From Rhodocollybia butyracea (taxonomy: Eukaryota; Basidiomycota; Agaricomycetes; Agaricales; Omphalotaceae): a stretch of DNA of 30,773 nucleotides. The notes under the pieces are model-generated. The model saw nothing but the letters and a program-made list of their open reading frames with translations. It was not told the DNA's origin and searched no databases. The translations under genes were made by a program, and so were the position numbers. Shown piece by piece: positions 19,647 to 30,590 of the stretch (the stretch's first letter is position 1; every line of letters begins with the position of its first letter). Location: NCBI GenBank assembly GCA_015501585.1, contig JADNRY010000700.1, positions 1 through 30,773 of the forward strand, read 5' to 3'.

Positions 19647-21105
19647 ATGGTTTATCTACTCGGTGAATATTCTATGAGTTTTCCTACTGTTCGTGCCCTG
19701 GTGCAAAACTACAATATCAACGACAAATGAGTCGAGGACGATCGCCTTGAATTCCCAATCAAAGACTGGCTCACCAAGAACGACAAGTTTGATGTTCTTG
19801 CTGGTGCAATACGCCACCCTCAGTGGGGAACTCCGAAAGACAAAGAAGACGGGATGCTCATCGTCACTCAGCCGGTGTGGTATCAGGAGTATCCGGATGA
19901 AGGAGCACGCCAGTCGATTACTTTATCAAAGAGGGAGCAAGATGCTTTAGTGAAGGACTGGCTTATTGCGGGAGGTGTAGTAGAGGAACAGCTGGGGTGG
20001 ATTTGGATTTGGGACACTTTTGGCTTGACGAGGATGGGGATTTATCCAAGACGCAACAACACGGCAGGACCCCGACCTGTGATGATGGATATTATACGTG
20101 GATATTATACGTGAAGAGTGGTCAAGACTGATAAGATGCCCGAGGGAACTCGTGTTTTGAGGAAACTGATGTCTGAAGAGGAGTACGAGAGAAGGCGAAA
20201 TTTAGGATTGAATACCACATCCCAATGCGCGTTTTTCGAGTTAATCTTGTTCCAAGTTCCAGACTGATGTTTAAACGTTCACTTACAGCTATCCTTCGGT
20301 TGTTCTACTCACTTGTGACATAGTCCATGCGGGCTAATTGTGCTCTGTTTCGAACAGCGTGAATAGCTTTCTTCCACTTACGAAACGGTAAATTTCTTCA
20401 AGGGTTGCCCTGAAGAATGAAATTCTTCTTGAACAGTTTTCACGAATTCGACACTTCGATTATGATGTTGGAGTATCCTTAACCATCAACGTTCTCGCAT
20501 CGTTTTTGCTCTTCCCCTTCAAATCTCGTGAGCCCAAACTGAAGAAAGCCATATCAAGTCCCAGGGGTACACACCGTCTTGATATCTGGCATTTCGCGGA
20601 TGACAGGCATCAATCTTGTTCCTCCTGACTCCCAGATTGCTAGGGATTCATCCGAAGTAACGACTACATAATCAACGAAAGCGCATTTCGGAGGAGATAT
20701 AGACGCCCCTGTAAGTATTTATCTCAAACTGCATTACTGTACTGGCATGTAGGGAGGCAACCGTCACGGTCACGGAGCCTCGTGGAAAGCTGTACCAAAA
20801 TTCAACAATGGGCAGGCTGGCTGCCAAATTTGGGGGCTGTTACGGTTGAAATGGGCTTTGTTGCTTCTTGTGCACCGTGGCAGGGCATGAGACCGTTGCG
20901 TCCCTACATGCCAGTACAGTAGGGGGCACCATTGGCGCGCTACCACGCTACAAACAATCCAGATTCAAGTCTTTGGTATCGTCATGTGCGGTGGGGGTGG
21001 TTGCTCTTCGAACGCTTTTCCTTAGAATGCGGAACACCACGCCCAGCCCCGCCTGGGTGATGGACGAGCACCTTTCCAACTCAAACGCGTCTGGAACACT
21101 AAACA
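19647..21105 (+). pseudogene. Unnamed gene family, right copy
   Basis: From an ATG at 19,647: MVYLLGEYSMSFPTVRALVQ and YNINDK, then an in-frame TGA (19,728-19,730), then VEDDRLEFPIKDWLTKNDK, RHPQWGTPKDKEDGMLIV, TQPVWYQEYPDEGARQS and REQDALVKDWLIAGGVVEEQ, followed by a segment absent from the left copy (GWIWIWDTFGLTRMGIYPR). A 13-bp tandem duplication (20,088-20,113) and a missing base near 20,135 break the later EEWSRL/MPEGTR part. A RMTGINLVPPDS block and the 3' module (about 20,690-21,125) follow. The stop, duplication and frameshift are lesions not shared with the left copy. Confidence 0.65.
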
Positions 21106-21129
21106 TCACAGCGTTGTTGGATAAATACA

Positions 21130-21740
21130 TCTACGGTATATATACGGTGTAATGTGTGCGTGTAATTGACATGGACTCGGCTGTTCCTCAATGTTAAACC
21201 CTGTCGGCCCACTTTGTCTTGCGATCATGCAGGGAAACTGTTTTTGTCCTCTACTGTTTTGTCTCAGCTGACATTCGAGGTCCACCAATAGTTCGTTCAT
21301 TCTTAGCGACTACTGGTCAAACTTAATGCTTCCTGTGGGAGAGTGTATGATCAGCCAACCATCAGGGCCTTGCCCTGCTATTGTCAGTTGCCTGTCAAAC
21401 ACTCTGGTTCAATTACCTGATCATTTTAAATTCTAGCTAGTCAAGACTCGAGACTCACCGTGTCCACGTTGTTGCTTCGTCGTGTAAAAGGCAGCCAGTG
21501 TATTTTCTTTCATTTGCTCTTCTTGCTGCCTTTGTCGAGCTCCCATGTCTCGACCATGACTACCTTGACGCGATTTAAGCAGTAAGATTGAATACTATCT
21601 ACCATGAACCTCAGCTGAAATGGGCGTGCATGTCTTGCCTTGCTCTTTGAACCTCGACTGGGATAGGGTTACATCTTATTCAACAATCAAAGCAACATGC
21701 CAATCAGACTAATACAATAGTATTCTAGCACGTTTATTGT
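21130..21740. other. No supported gene
   Basis: I see no coding block or repeat that I can place. The left end joins the last repeat module, and the right end runs into the 3' side of the minus-strand blocks at 21.74-22.81 kb. Confidence 0.45.
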
Positions 21741-21741
21741 C

Positions 21742-22811
21742 CTACTTCAGCCTGACTGAAGTGTCTGAAGTAGAACACCGAAGAACTTCTTCATCCGGGT
21801 CTATGGCTGGAAGGAATATATCAGGTAAGATTGACCCATCACTGAAAACCCAGGTATCATCGGTACCGAACCACGAAAGAAAATCATTTAGGCAGTCTGT
21901 GGATGTTATAGCTTCCCAACTTGCTTCTGTCGAGCTGAAGTAGAGTAATAAGCGTTGTGGATTCGGATCTGGGTTAGCACGGGCCGCCATGAAGATCTTC
22001 TTGTCGTATCCAGAACTCCACTCTGGCAGTTTCGATCAGCTTCGTTTCGCCTCCGCGGGTCTCCTGAGCTGTTATATTCGATATTAGAGTGATTGTAGAT
22101 CCCAATGATCCAACGCGCAAGGTGACTATTGTTAGTTCCTCTATATAAATTTCAACGTAGTATCTATCTACTTTGTACATGGATTTTTTCTGACTTTTAG
22201 AGGTCCCAAACTAGATATTATTCTCCTTCATCGCCTCTCATTGACCATCCAGATTATATCTTATGAAGAAGCATCATGAGTACCCTCTCCCAATCGTTCG
22301 TTTGTATCCGTCTGTTAGTAGCATCAAACTCTGTCCGATCCATTCAAAATTTCAAATTGTCTCCTGGGCACGACAGAACCATTTTTAGGTCTTCGAGTAT
22401 ATACCCGTATATACTTGGAATGGTGTCAGAGCTGCATAGTTGTAAGCTGACACCTTGATTTTGCCAGTATAGAATATGAATAGTCGTAGTATTAGCTAGT
22501 ATTTGAAATTGAACCTCCGTCAATTTGTCAAACTCCAGGTTGATTTTGAAAATGTGAGAAAATCCTGCAGTAGTCCCATTTAGGAACTGCAGGAGCCTCA
22601 GCCACATATCAAATACACTTTCGACCAGAAGGAGAGAGAGGAAGGGAATGGGAACTATTTACTATCAGATAAGCTCTTCCACCAATATTTGTGACGTTGA
22701 ATAAATGATATCTCCCAAGCTCGATATCCTTTGAAGTAACATCTAATGCAAAACATATCGGATCTTGCATCGGGTTTTGCAGGCTCAAGGATATGAGAGC
22801 TATCGGCCGAG
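21742..22811 (-). CDS. Unrecognised multi-exon gene, approximate extent
   Basis: Several minus-strand blocks succeed each other with intron-like gaps. From 22,811, after a CTGTAG acceptor, come VARPIALISLSLQNPM, then DPICFALDVTSKDIELGRYH and NVTNIGGRAYLIVNSS. From about 22,580 comes FSHIFKINLEFDKLTEVQFQ, then ILANTTTIHILYWQ. From about 22,180 comes YVEIYIEELTIVTLRVG with SLGSTITLISNITAQE. From 21,990 comes LLLYFSSTEASWEAITSTD, ending with DIFLPAIDPDEE. The beta-rich, Asn-X-Ser/Thr-rich composition suggests a secreted or extracellular protein, but I see no start exon or signal peptide. Not all junctions could be phased. One gene is the likely reading; a decayed gene is possible. Confidence 0.4.
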
Positions 22812-22919
22812 CTACAGGTGACTTGGGTACCGAGATCCCAGCCCTTCTTCCGGATGCATACGTTACCGTGGACCGAAGCAGCTAGACAACTATAAGCTCG
22901 GATGGCGAACTGCTGCGTG

Positions 22920-24767
22920 AGGCTCGTGGTTCAAGGTATTCAGGATATGGCATCTTCAAGGCCGCGGAGGGGGAGTGAGGAGGTCGTGCACGGATCAGGA
23001 TATGCTATTAAGCACCCATTCATTCTCGTTGTTCGAATACTCTTGGCACCCCAGAAGAAGATTTTTTTTGACAACAATTGCAAGCGGTACTGACGTCGAG
23101 CGTGTGTACGTGAGAATTAAGAACCTCAGGGCTATGAACCCTACGCTAGAATAGAATAGTCTGAGGGTCCCCAGAGCACAGAGCAAGGTTGTGAATCCAT
23201 ATTAGCCATGACAGAAGCCCATATCTACACGGGGTGATAACATAAAGGATGGAGTCGTGACTCCATCAGTCAACGACGGTTGGAGAATGAGGCGGACTAC
23301 AAACTTGGGGCTAAAGCAAGGTGCCACGCGCTTGTTCTATCTGTAGAGCACTCTAGAGCCGTGGGGGCACAGAGAGGCGATGGACCTATGTGAATAGTTT
23401 AATGCGCATCATGGGGTACTCCTCCGTGTGTAATAACCTGATCTTTGAAAACCGTGTTCGTCCACAAACGTTTGTGACATCATGGTGTCCCAGTCCTCTT
23501 TCATTGGTATCCAGCTTTCAAGTTTCAGCATAATGTCCTTGGTATTACTCACACCCTTATCCCTATACGTCCGCACTACTCCGCTACCCTCCAATGTCAA
23601 ATTCATTTAATATTTATGCTTACATACTGATGACAAAGGGAATGCGACGTCGCACCAGTGGACAGTACTAGATCCTCGGGACGCCAAGGGTGAGGGGGAT
23701 GGATACGTTATAGAGACATACTACTCCACCTCTCGTAGAAGATAAGGTATTCTGGGAACCTCAAAATTCGCGCCTACCATTCAAAACAACGTTTTGAGAC
23801 TTCTAAGTCTGTTCTACGACGCTTCGCGGGATGGGATACCTAATCAGTGTCGGAATAACGAGATAACGTGGCGATGAAAGTGTTGTGGGAGAAGATCTGA
23901 GACGAAAGTGACCTCGGCGGAGAAATCTGAGGCAGCGGTAACAAAGCGGAGCGCAGAGGCGAGCAATTATTATGCCTCTGGGAGAGCCTGATCGGATCGT
24001 CACGGTAGAAGAAATAGAGTAGTATGTATCTATTTTGTCCCGAAAGGAGGTAGCATAGAGTGACGAGAGTATGTATATGATAGATCTCGACACGCCTGTG
24101 TAGCGACAGCATTGAAGATTTGGGTGTGGATTACTATCCAATACAAAAGCCACTCCAATTGCTCTCCACGATGCTGACAAAGTCAGCTGCCAGACAGGAT
24201 CGTGAGTTGGCATTGTCTTTCCTACAGGAGAGTCCCAGGCCTGGAACCATAATGAACCGCATCCGCCGGCCGAATAAAGAACGGTAACAAAGAGATAAAA
24301 CCACTGGAAAACTGAACTCTAAAAAAGGAAATTCTCGTGAACGCACATTACATCATGCTTCGGCGACGAGTCAATGCCAGCAATTTTAGAGACAGCTGTC
24401 CGTCATGCTAGCCGTGGCATTAGACTGTCCGAGTGTTCGCCCCCAACACTGATTGCTCGAATAGAGTGACAACTTCTGGTGTTGTCTTTTGGAAGACAGA
24501 GCCGCGGAGTCTGGTCGCAGGCCCAATCATCCAGGAATCTCGATGGACGCTGGAAATTTTGTCCCCACTCCCCTGAATTACAACTCCACACTTTCGCTAT
24601 GCAATGTCACAACATAGGTACAAAGACCTTAGCTTCCTTTAGTGACCTAAGATCCCTGTGGGAGATTGGCGGTTGGCGGCTGTGAGACAGCTTGTGAAAG
24701 GAAAGTAACCCTCCAAATATTCAATGTGAACGCCTCCTTCATGATATCTAACCAGGACTCACAATAA
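22920..24767. other. No supported gene
   Basis: Open frames of up to about 135 codons occur, mainly on the minus strand near 23,800-24,210, but they overlap each other in different frames and show no domain. The stretch may hold 5' sequence of the gene at 21.7-22.8 kb. Confidence 0.4.
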
Positions 24768-25114
24768 TCACCGTTCCATGCAATCAAACCGAAAGACTGC
24801 ACCTACAATACCGTGACCTCCACAAGATTCTGCTCTTCGAAAATTCCCACAAATGTCGAAGACATCTAGATAGTCCTTGAGTTCCTTCATGTCAACGTGC
24901 TGCGCAATAAAGCCCAGGCATTTTCTCCCGCTTGAATGCGACTCGGGTCCAGCTGAAAATACAGAAGAAGTAAACTTCTGTGGTGGAGAGCCCCGATAGT
25001 CTGGGTACCAGGCGCTCTTGACACTTATCTGTGTGTGACAATACCTTTTGAAACCATGTGTTAGGCTGAATGCAGAAGTTGAATTTACAGAAGCATCGAC
25101 TCGGAGAGAAATGA
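24768..25114 (-). CDS. Hypothetical protein, 3' exon(s)
   Basis: An open block of about 115 codons ends at a TGA (24,770-24,768). Its sequence runs through FSLTHGFKRYCHTQISVKSA, WYPDYRGSPPQKFTSSVF, AGPESHSSGRKCLGFIAQHV, KELKDYLDVFDICGNF and GGHGIVGAVFRF. It has no early Met, so it is probably the terminal exon of a gene whose 5' part lies above 25,115; an acceptor such as ACACAG just before ISVKSAW is also possible. The family is not recognised. A decayed copy of this block lies at 30,100-30,260 in the same orientation, which supports the view that this is or was coding. Confidence 0.45.
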
Positions 25115-25430
25115 ATATTCAGTGGTGTTAACGGAAGCTAGGAGTGCTCATGCTCCACGGTGAACCTCCACCGCAAATTGAGTTCGCGCTGTGACGGCGA
25201 CACGGCGCAAAGAAACCCAAGAGGGGGAAGAGCGACCATGCGATTAATTTAGCTCTACAGAATGTGGGAGGGTATGATTCAAGTTTGGAGGAGTCGGAAA
25301 TCAAGGACCAAAGACGAGGATCAGCCCGGGATGCCCCAACCAGAGGAATGGAAGAATCAGGCCTCATTCATGGGGTTATAGCATACCGTGGATTCGGTTT
25401 TTGGATAAATCACCCCCAAGAGTCGAAGGG
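24930..25430. repeat. Dispersed direct repeat, copy 1
   Basis: It matches 30,120-30,590 in order: the word ACTCGGGTCCAGCTGAAA, then AGTACAGA-like sequence, GGTACCAGGCGCT(C/A)TTGACACT, a T(C/T)GAAACCATG-like word, GACCAAA(G/A)AC(G/A)AGGATCA and TGGAT(A/C)(A/C)ATCACC. Several hundred bases align with indels. The copy contains the coding block at 24,768-25,114. Confidence 0.65.
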
Positions 25431-25549
25431 TGGTATGCTACGGAAGGGTGGGAAGTATTCTTCACTCCAGTTAAACAGTGTTGTATTTTTTACAAATATG
25501 GGTACACGTCTTGTAATACATTGAATAATAGAGGAGTTGCAATCTATGT

Positions 25550-27409
25550 CTAAGATGGTACGCACTGAGAGAGATCGCTATTAAAGAAATACGTCAGTAG
25601 ACCGAAATCAAATCCAGGGTGCTTATACTAACGGATTTGACTCGAGGCAGGTCGAGTCAAGGGGCAGATTGTAGGGCCAGTATAGCCGATACCACCACTG
25701 GATTTTACCATTAGTACATAGAAGTATTCTGTACTGTAAAAGACCTACCATTGACCGAAAATAGTCTGGGTGGCGCCAGGAGCGCTTACAGTTGAGGTTG
25801 CAGTCCCAGTAGTAGTAGGAGCACTAGGCTGAGTTCCATTGCCGGTAATGTTGCCGAAGGTGGCGCCGATGGTACCAACTCTGATTTCAGAAAATACGAC
25901 CTTTGCGAGAGAGAGCTCTGCCTCGGTGGCAGCGGGAACGCCGGACGTTATACTTTCTTCCCAAATACTGAATGCCAAAATCATTCCAGTATTCATGGCA
26001 CTAGTCATTGCGTCAAATCCACCCTTTGTGTCGAAAGTGTCGCTCTCACGCAAGGCGGCCGCCTCTTGAGTACAGAAAGTCGCATCCATCTGGTTTGTGG
26101 CGGTAATTCCAGGGAATTTAGTCTCTGAGTTTTGAATGATCTATGCATTGAACGGTTCTTAACAAAAGCGAGAAAAACATGGAATGAATTACTTACCACT
26201 CCATTTTGAACGTATAGTCGCCGGATTGTAGAGAGGGCACCGTTGCTATCGTTGTTTGAGGAGATATATTGTGTGACAACGGTGAAGGGCTGCGTAGTGT
26301 CGATAGTCTTTTTAGGACCGTAGAAAGAGGTATTTCCGAGACGGAAAGAGTCGAATTCACAACCTGTCTGGTCACAGACACCTTGTGTGGAGCAATTGGT
26401 TCCAGTACATGAAGTCTGCTCGGTCACAGTGCAAGCGTGGGAGGCAAAGGCAGCCGATATTGAGTTGGCTTCCCAGATCTAAACAGACGAATGAGTACTT
26501 CTGTTTTATCTTGTGAACTGTGTACACATACATCCATCTCTGTGCAGCAGCTCCCCGTGCTTCCAGTTCCGGACGGGCTCCAGTCAATAGTATTGGCCTA
26601 TTGTGTGTAAATCCAGAGTACACCTGAGACAAAATATAGGTACTTACAACTCCGTCGATGAATTTGACGTCTTTGGGACACTGGGAGTCACAGTATCCAG
26701 TTCCGTACTGAGCCCCCGCCTTGTTTCCTGGGAAGCGTGCCTACGAAGAGTATCAGAAATAGTTGCCATCGGGCATATCCGAAGTTCAAACTTACGATTC
26801 CGCCATCGGCATCCATTTGAGTGAAGTAAACAGCCCCGTTAACACCACCCGGAAGGTTAGAGACATCTACGGTGAAACTAATCTCCCGGTTGACTGGATG
26901 GAACAGCTGGTACTCGGTCTCGCTTCCAGGAGTCATCACATACAGACGAGAACCGACGTTCGGCTGTTCTGAGTTGGTCACAAAGTTCATTGTCAACTCG
27001 TCGCCGTTGGTGGTGACACCGGTAGCTAAAATTGTCTTGTAAGTTTACATTCGTGGACATAGGCGACCCGACCAAACGAACATTCATAATCTGCTCCGTC
27101 AAGTGCGCAATTCGCCGCACAAACTTCCGGGGCTAGAGAGGATCAGTAAAGCGAACAAGAACGATGAATTACGCGTACTGGTACAAATATCAAAGTTCCA
27201 TGCCCCACGCTCGAAACAGCTGGTCGTGCCGTTGACGATATGAAGGTCACGCCAGTTCGCATCGATAACCACCGAAGATGAAAATGCTACGCAGCCAGAC
27301 GTGGAACATGATTCCCAGGTCAGTGGGGGTGAACCTCTGGTGTACCAATCTGTTGACCGTACGCTACAGCGAAGAAGGCGAAGGAGAACAGAGTGGAAGA
27401 GCGGAGCAT
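25550..27409 (-). CDS. GH7 cellulase (cellobiohydrolase-like) with C-terminal CBM1
   Basis: Secreted cellulose-degrading hydrolase. Nine exons fit: 27409-27179, 27132-27073, 27025-26796, 26740-26648, 26597-26532, 26478-26197, 26140-25749, 25697-25629 and 25577-25550. [18 protein letters not shown] is a signal peptide. GH7 marks follow: [47 protein letters not shown] and the catalytic CCTEMD-IWEAN (ExDxxE intact, split by an intron), then [16 protein letters not shown] and IRRLYVQNG. After FSIW the family's DDH...LWLDS...RGTC segment is missing and the frame resumes at TSGVPA. SNLPCG is SNLPGG here. A Thr/Ser linker leads to a CBM1 start ([13 protein letters not shown]) ending YDLSQC with one Cys lost. 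One base is missing in a run of five C (plus-strand G, 27,325-27,329) before LTWESC. The catalytic residues argue for an enzyme; the missing loop and frame break leave activity uncertain. Confidence 0.9.
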
Positions 27410-27455
27410 TTTCGTGCCAGTGACGATTAGTGTGGATATGAGGATTAGGGTGAGG

Positions 27456-27463
27456 CTTTTATA
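27456..27463 (-). promoter_or_regulatory. TATA box of the GH7 gene
   Basis: Minus-strand TATAAAAG lies about 47 bases before the ATG at 27,409. The short distance implies a short 5' leader. Confidence 0.5.
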
Positions 27464-27469
27464 GAAGTC

Positions 27470-30100
27470 TGTCAGGCGCTGAGAAGCAAAGTACCTAATA
27501 TACGTGTTTCTTCCGAAATTCGCAGCTTGTAACTCCTGTGAAAGGTTTCCTTAGAGTTGTGATAGATAGCAGAACGTATGGCAGCTGATTTAGGGAAATC
27601 TGCGCCATTTCTTGTCCCGACCCCTGGTGTTAGCTTGCTGTCACCTGTACACTTATCATGTTCTCCTCGATGGCGAAGAAATGAGTCTACTAGTATGACA
27701 TACTTAAAGTGTGTTGCTTCATTTAAGGGCATGTTGTATTTGAGGTTACAGCGGGTGATAGGCTAGCTATGTTGTAAACTCATCACGAAGAAGCGTTGTG
27801 CTGATCGCACCGGATTTCCCGCCGGCAGCGTTGAGTGCTTTGCTTACGTAATCCATAGTGATCTCTACAGTTGTTCTAGAATTTGTTCTAGAATTTGTGT
27901 TTATTTCCTCAACCCCGGCCTGTCTTCATGGCCGACTCTAAGCTGACTGATCTTTTGGGTTCCATGGTTCAGAATTTCTATAAAAATAAATGGAGATACG
28001 TTAATTGGTCGAAGTATGATGTAATACCTATGGGCGAACTCATTTTTGGATCGTTTGGTTCTTCGTTAACGTGCGGCGGATACAGTTTAACGCCGTGCTA
28101 CACCTGTGAGTTACGATAAAAAATGGTAATCCACGAAATCCTGCCCGTCACTAACCTTGTGGCGGGGCGACCAGCTGACTGTACTTTGTGACCAATAAAT
28201 ACTTCCCGGCTTGTGGTTTATGTCCGTGGAGACTCGGTTTCTAAGTTTTTCGAGAGTTGTACATATGAGAACGCAAGCGAAAAAAAAAAAAAACCTTTCG
28301 GCTCAATTCTCGAAAAAGTGTCGAAATTATGCTTTGCGGCCGCACATAGCCCTGAGCTATTATCGCGTTAACTATCTGCCCCGTTAGACTCCAGCCCCAA
28401 TCATTCTCAAATGACAGCTAAATTGTGTCAGAGAAATTGACCACTGTCATCAGCGTCATTGCGTGGTGTGAGGAACGTTCAAATGTGCGTTTGGATAGTG
28501 TTTGGATATTCTCCGGGGGCGAGCGCAAAAATAACCAAGGAGTCGATTAAAATAAATCGGTTTCGCCAATTAGCGTAAAACTCAAAACACAATGCACAAC
28601 TTGAATTGAATGGGTAAGGCTCTTCTTAGTCAATTACAGGCATAGAAACTCGATAGCTGATATTTTGTAACGAGTTAGTACACAGGATCCGGAGTTGCCA
28701 TACAACCTCCTTCGGGAGTTCAGCACTCCGAATAGTTTTGGATTAGTATCGTATCATACTCCGGGGCTGAACTCTCTCTTAAAGGCTGTAGCTCGTCAGC
28801 TAGTATAGGCTAGTATCAGGTCGAAGGTCGACTGTATTTGTGCACATTAGTACATTTATAGTAACCAAATTTCAATGGGGGTAGACAGGGGTAGAAGTAG
28901 ACTCGAGCCAGTTGTTCCTTCAGCTTAAGTTCGGCACTTTGATGGCTGACACTAGTCTGAGTCGGACGCAACGGACGTCTTGGGGAATGATTTCACATAA
29001 CCACCAGGGAGTTTGGCAGGGAGTCAGGGACTCCTACATAGTTCAAGTCATGCACTTAATTCGTATTTAATTTAACTGCGTGTGTCTTTGCTATGGATTA
29101 GTAGTATGGCAGTCAAAAATCAATATAATAGTGTATCTCTCTAAGGCTGATGCCTTCAATAGCATAACGGATTTTGTGAATCAAGGGCAGAATTGTCTAT
29201 ATAAACACATCCGTATGAATTGTTTGTGTGTGTAACGAGCCTTCCGGCTAGGGGAGACTAGGTAACTTACTCGAATAGGTGGACTGACAACTTGAACTTT
29301 TGGTGTTCCTTCCGCTGTTGAGTTCGAAGACAGCTACGAAGAGTGCGTAGCCGTCCGACGGTCCTGAGTCCTGACTGCAAAGACAATCTAGGTTTGAATT
29401 TAAATAATAAAAGGATGGATATATGTAATTGAAAAAAGTTATCCGTTAACTGGTTAGGCCGCAAATGTTACATGCTTCGGGTTGAATAAGTAGTATACTT
29501 ATACAATTCAGTCACACTGCAAAAATTTGGGTTTTCTTCATATTTTGGAATCGTCTCCCGAAGTCTCGCGATGTGCAGCTGGGGTTGTATATTAATGACA
29601 TTTAATATTATAATGATGGCTCAAGCTTTTTTGGTGACTTCAAGGAATCAACCACCCAGGAGGAGAAGATTGGCCGCTGGCGTTTCTTGTGAAAAGAGGA
29701 TTCATTCAACGTTCAAGGCTTCTTTCATGATAATACTGGATAATTATGACCAGAAGTTCCGGTTTGCACTTCGCAACGCGTAGTAGTGATAGAACTCAAA
29801 TTCCAAAAATAATTACCATATACTTAAAGTAGTTTTTTGGGTGCCGGCGAAGCATAGTACTGGCACTACATATGGTAAGCAAGGAACTTAAGCCCTTCAT
29901 ACCCTGAGAATCTGAGGTCGTAATTACACTCTTGTCCTACTCCCAATAATTACCCCACCCTGCGGTCAAACGGAAAAGATCAACCTGAGGTTTCATGGTT
30001 CAAGGTTCACCGCTGCACATGCAATACCTCTGCAAGATTAAGCTTTTCATGTATTCCGAGGACATATATATAAGACTGAGAGTCCCCGAGTACCTTCATG
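27470..30100. other. Gene-poor stretch
   Basis: No recognised gene. A small plus-strand frame at 27,928-28,119 (63 codons, starting MADSKLTDLLGSMVQNFYKN) follows a doubled TTGTTCTAGAATT word at about 27,870-27,897. It has no known motif and is weak evidence. There is a run of 14 A at 28,280-28,293. The rest is A/T-rich with only short open frames. Confidence 0.45.
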
Positions 30101-30119
30101 TGAAGGGTTTTCTCTCACT

Positions 30120-30590
30120 TGGAGAATGCGACTCGTCACTCGGGTCCAGCTGAAAGTACAGAATGGAGACTTGGTAATTTCGATGGAGGACTCCGATAGG
30201 TACCAGGCGCTATTGACACTCGTCTGTGCGGTGATGTCTTTCGAAACAATGCCAAACAAGCCGTAAGCAGAATGCTCTCCTACCAGAAGTTGGATATTCA
30301 GACAAAAATAAATGGCTAGTAGATCTAATAGCGGAAATCTACCTCCACTACACGTTTATGTAGTTGGCGCGGAACAAGGGTCCGAGGAGAGGAAGATGCG
30401 TACATCAATGCGAGAGTAAATGTGATCGGAACTTGAAGCTGGAAGATCGGAGACCAAAAACAAGGATCAACCTATGGCCTTGAACCGGCAGAACAGTACT
30501 AATAGTAGTAGGTCTCGTTCATAGCCTTTCCAGCGTCCTCGGATTTTGATGGATCACCTCCAAGGGATTAACGCCTGGATATAAAAGATA
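30120..30590. repeat. Dispersed direct repeat, copy 2 (decayed)
   Basis: Second copy of the 24.93-25.43 kb segment, same orientation, about 5.2 kb away on the other side of the GH7 gene. On the minus strand the SVNSAWYL/FCTFSW block corresponds to SVKSAWYP/SSVFSA of copy 1, but it shifts frame and stops early. I call it a pseudogene fragment. Confidence 0.6.

Larger units (their letters stand above)
18290..21105. repeat. Large imperfect inverted repeat
   Basis: The left arm is about 18,290-19,420 and the right arm about 19,640-21,105, separated by roughly 215 bases. The arms are the two inverted paralogues plus their 3' flanks. Outer markers include CGCCTGGGTGATGGACGAGC (near 21,050), which occurs as its reverse complement near 18,320, and a shared TTGGCGCGCTACCA. 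Divergence and several indels show it is old. A transcript across both arms could fold on itself. Confidence 0.75.

Noticed and set aside
25128..25367. Minus-strand frame of 79 codons upstream of the hypothetical exon
   Set aside because: It could be a 5' exon of the gene ending at 24,768, but no junction in phase was found, and it falls in the diverged repeat.
28280..28293. Run of 14 A as a possible retroposon tail
   Set aside because: No coding remnant, target-site duplication or element end was found beside it.
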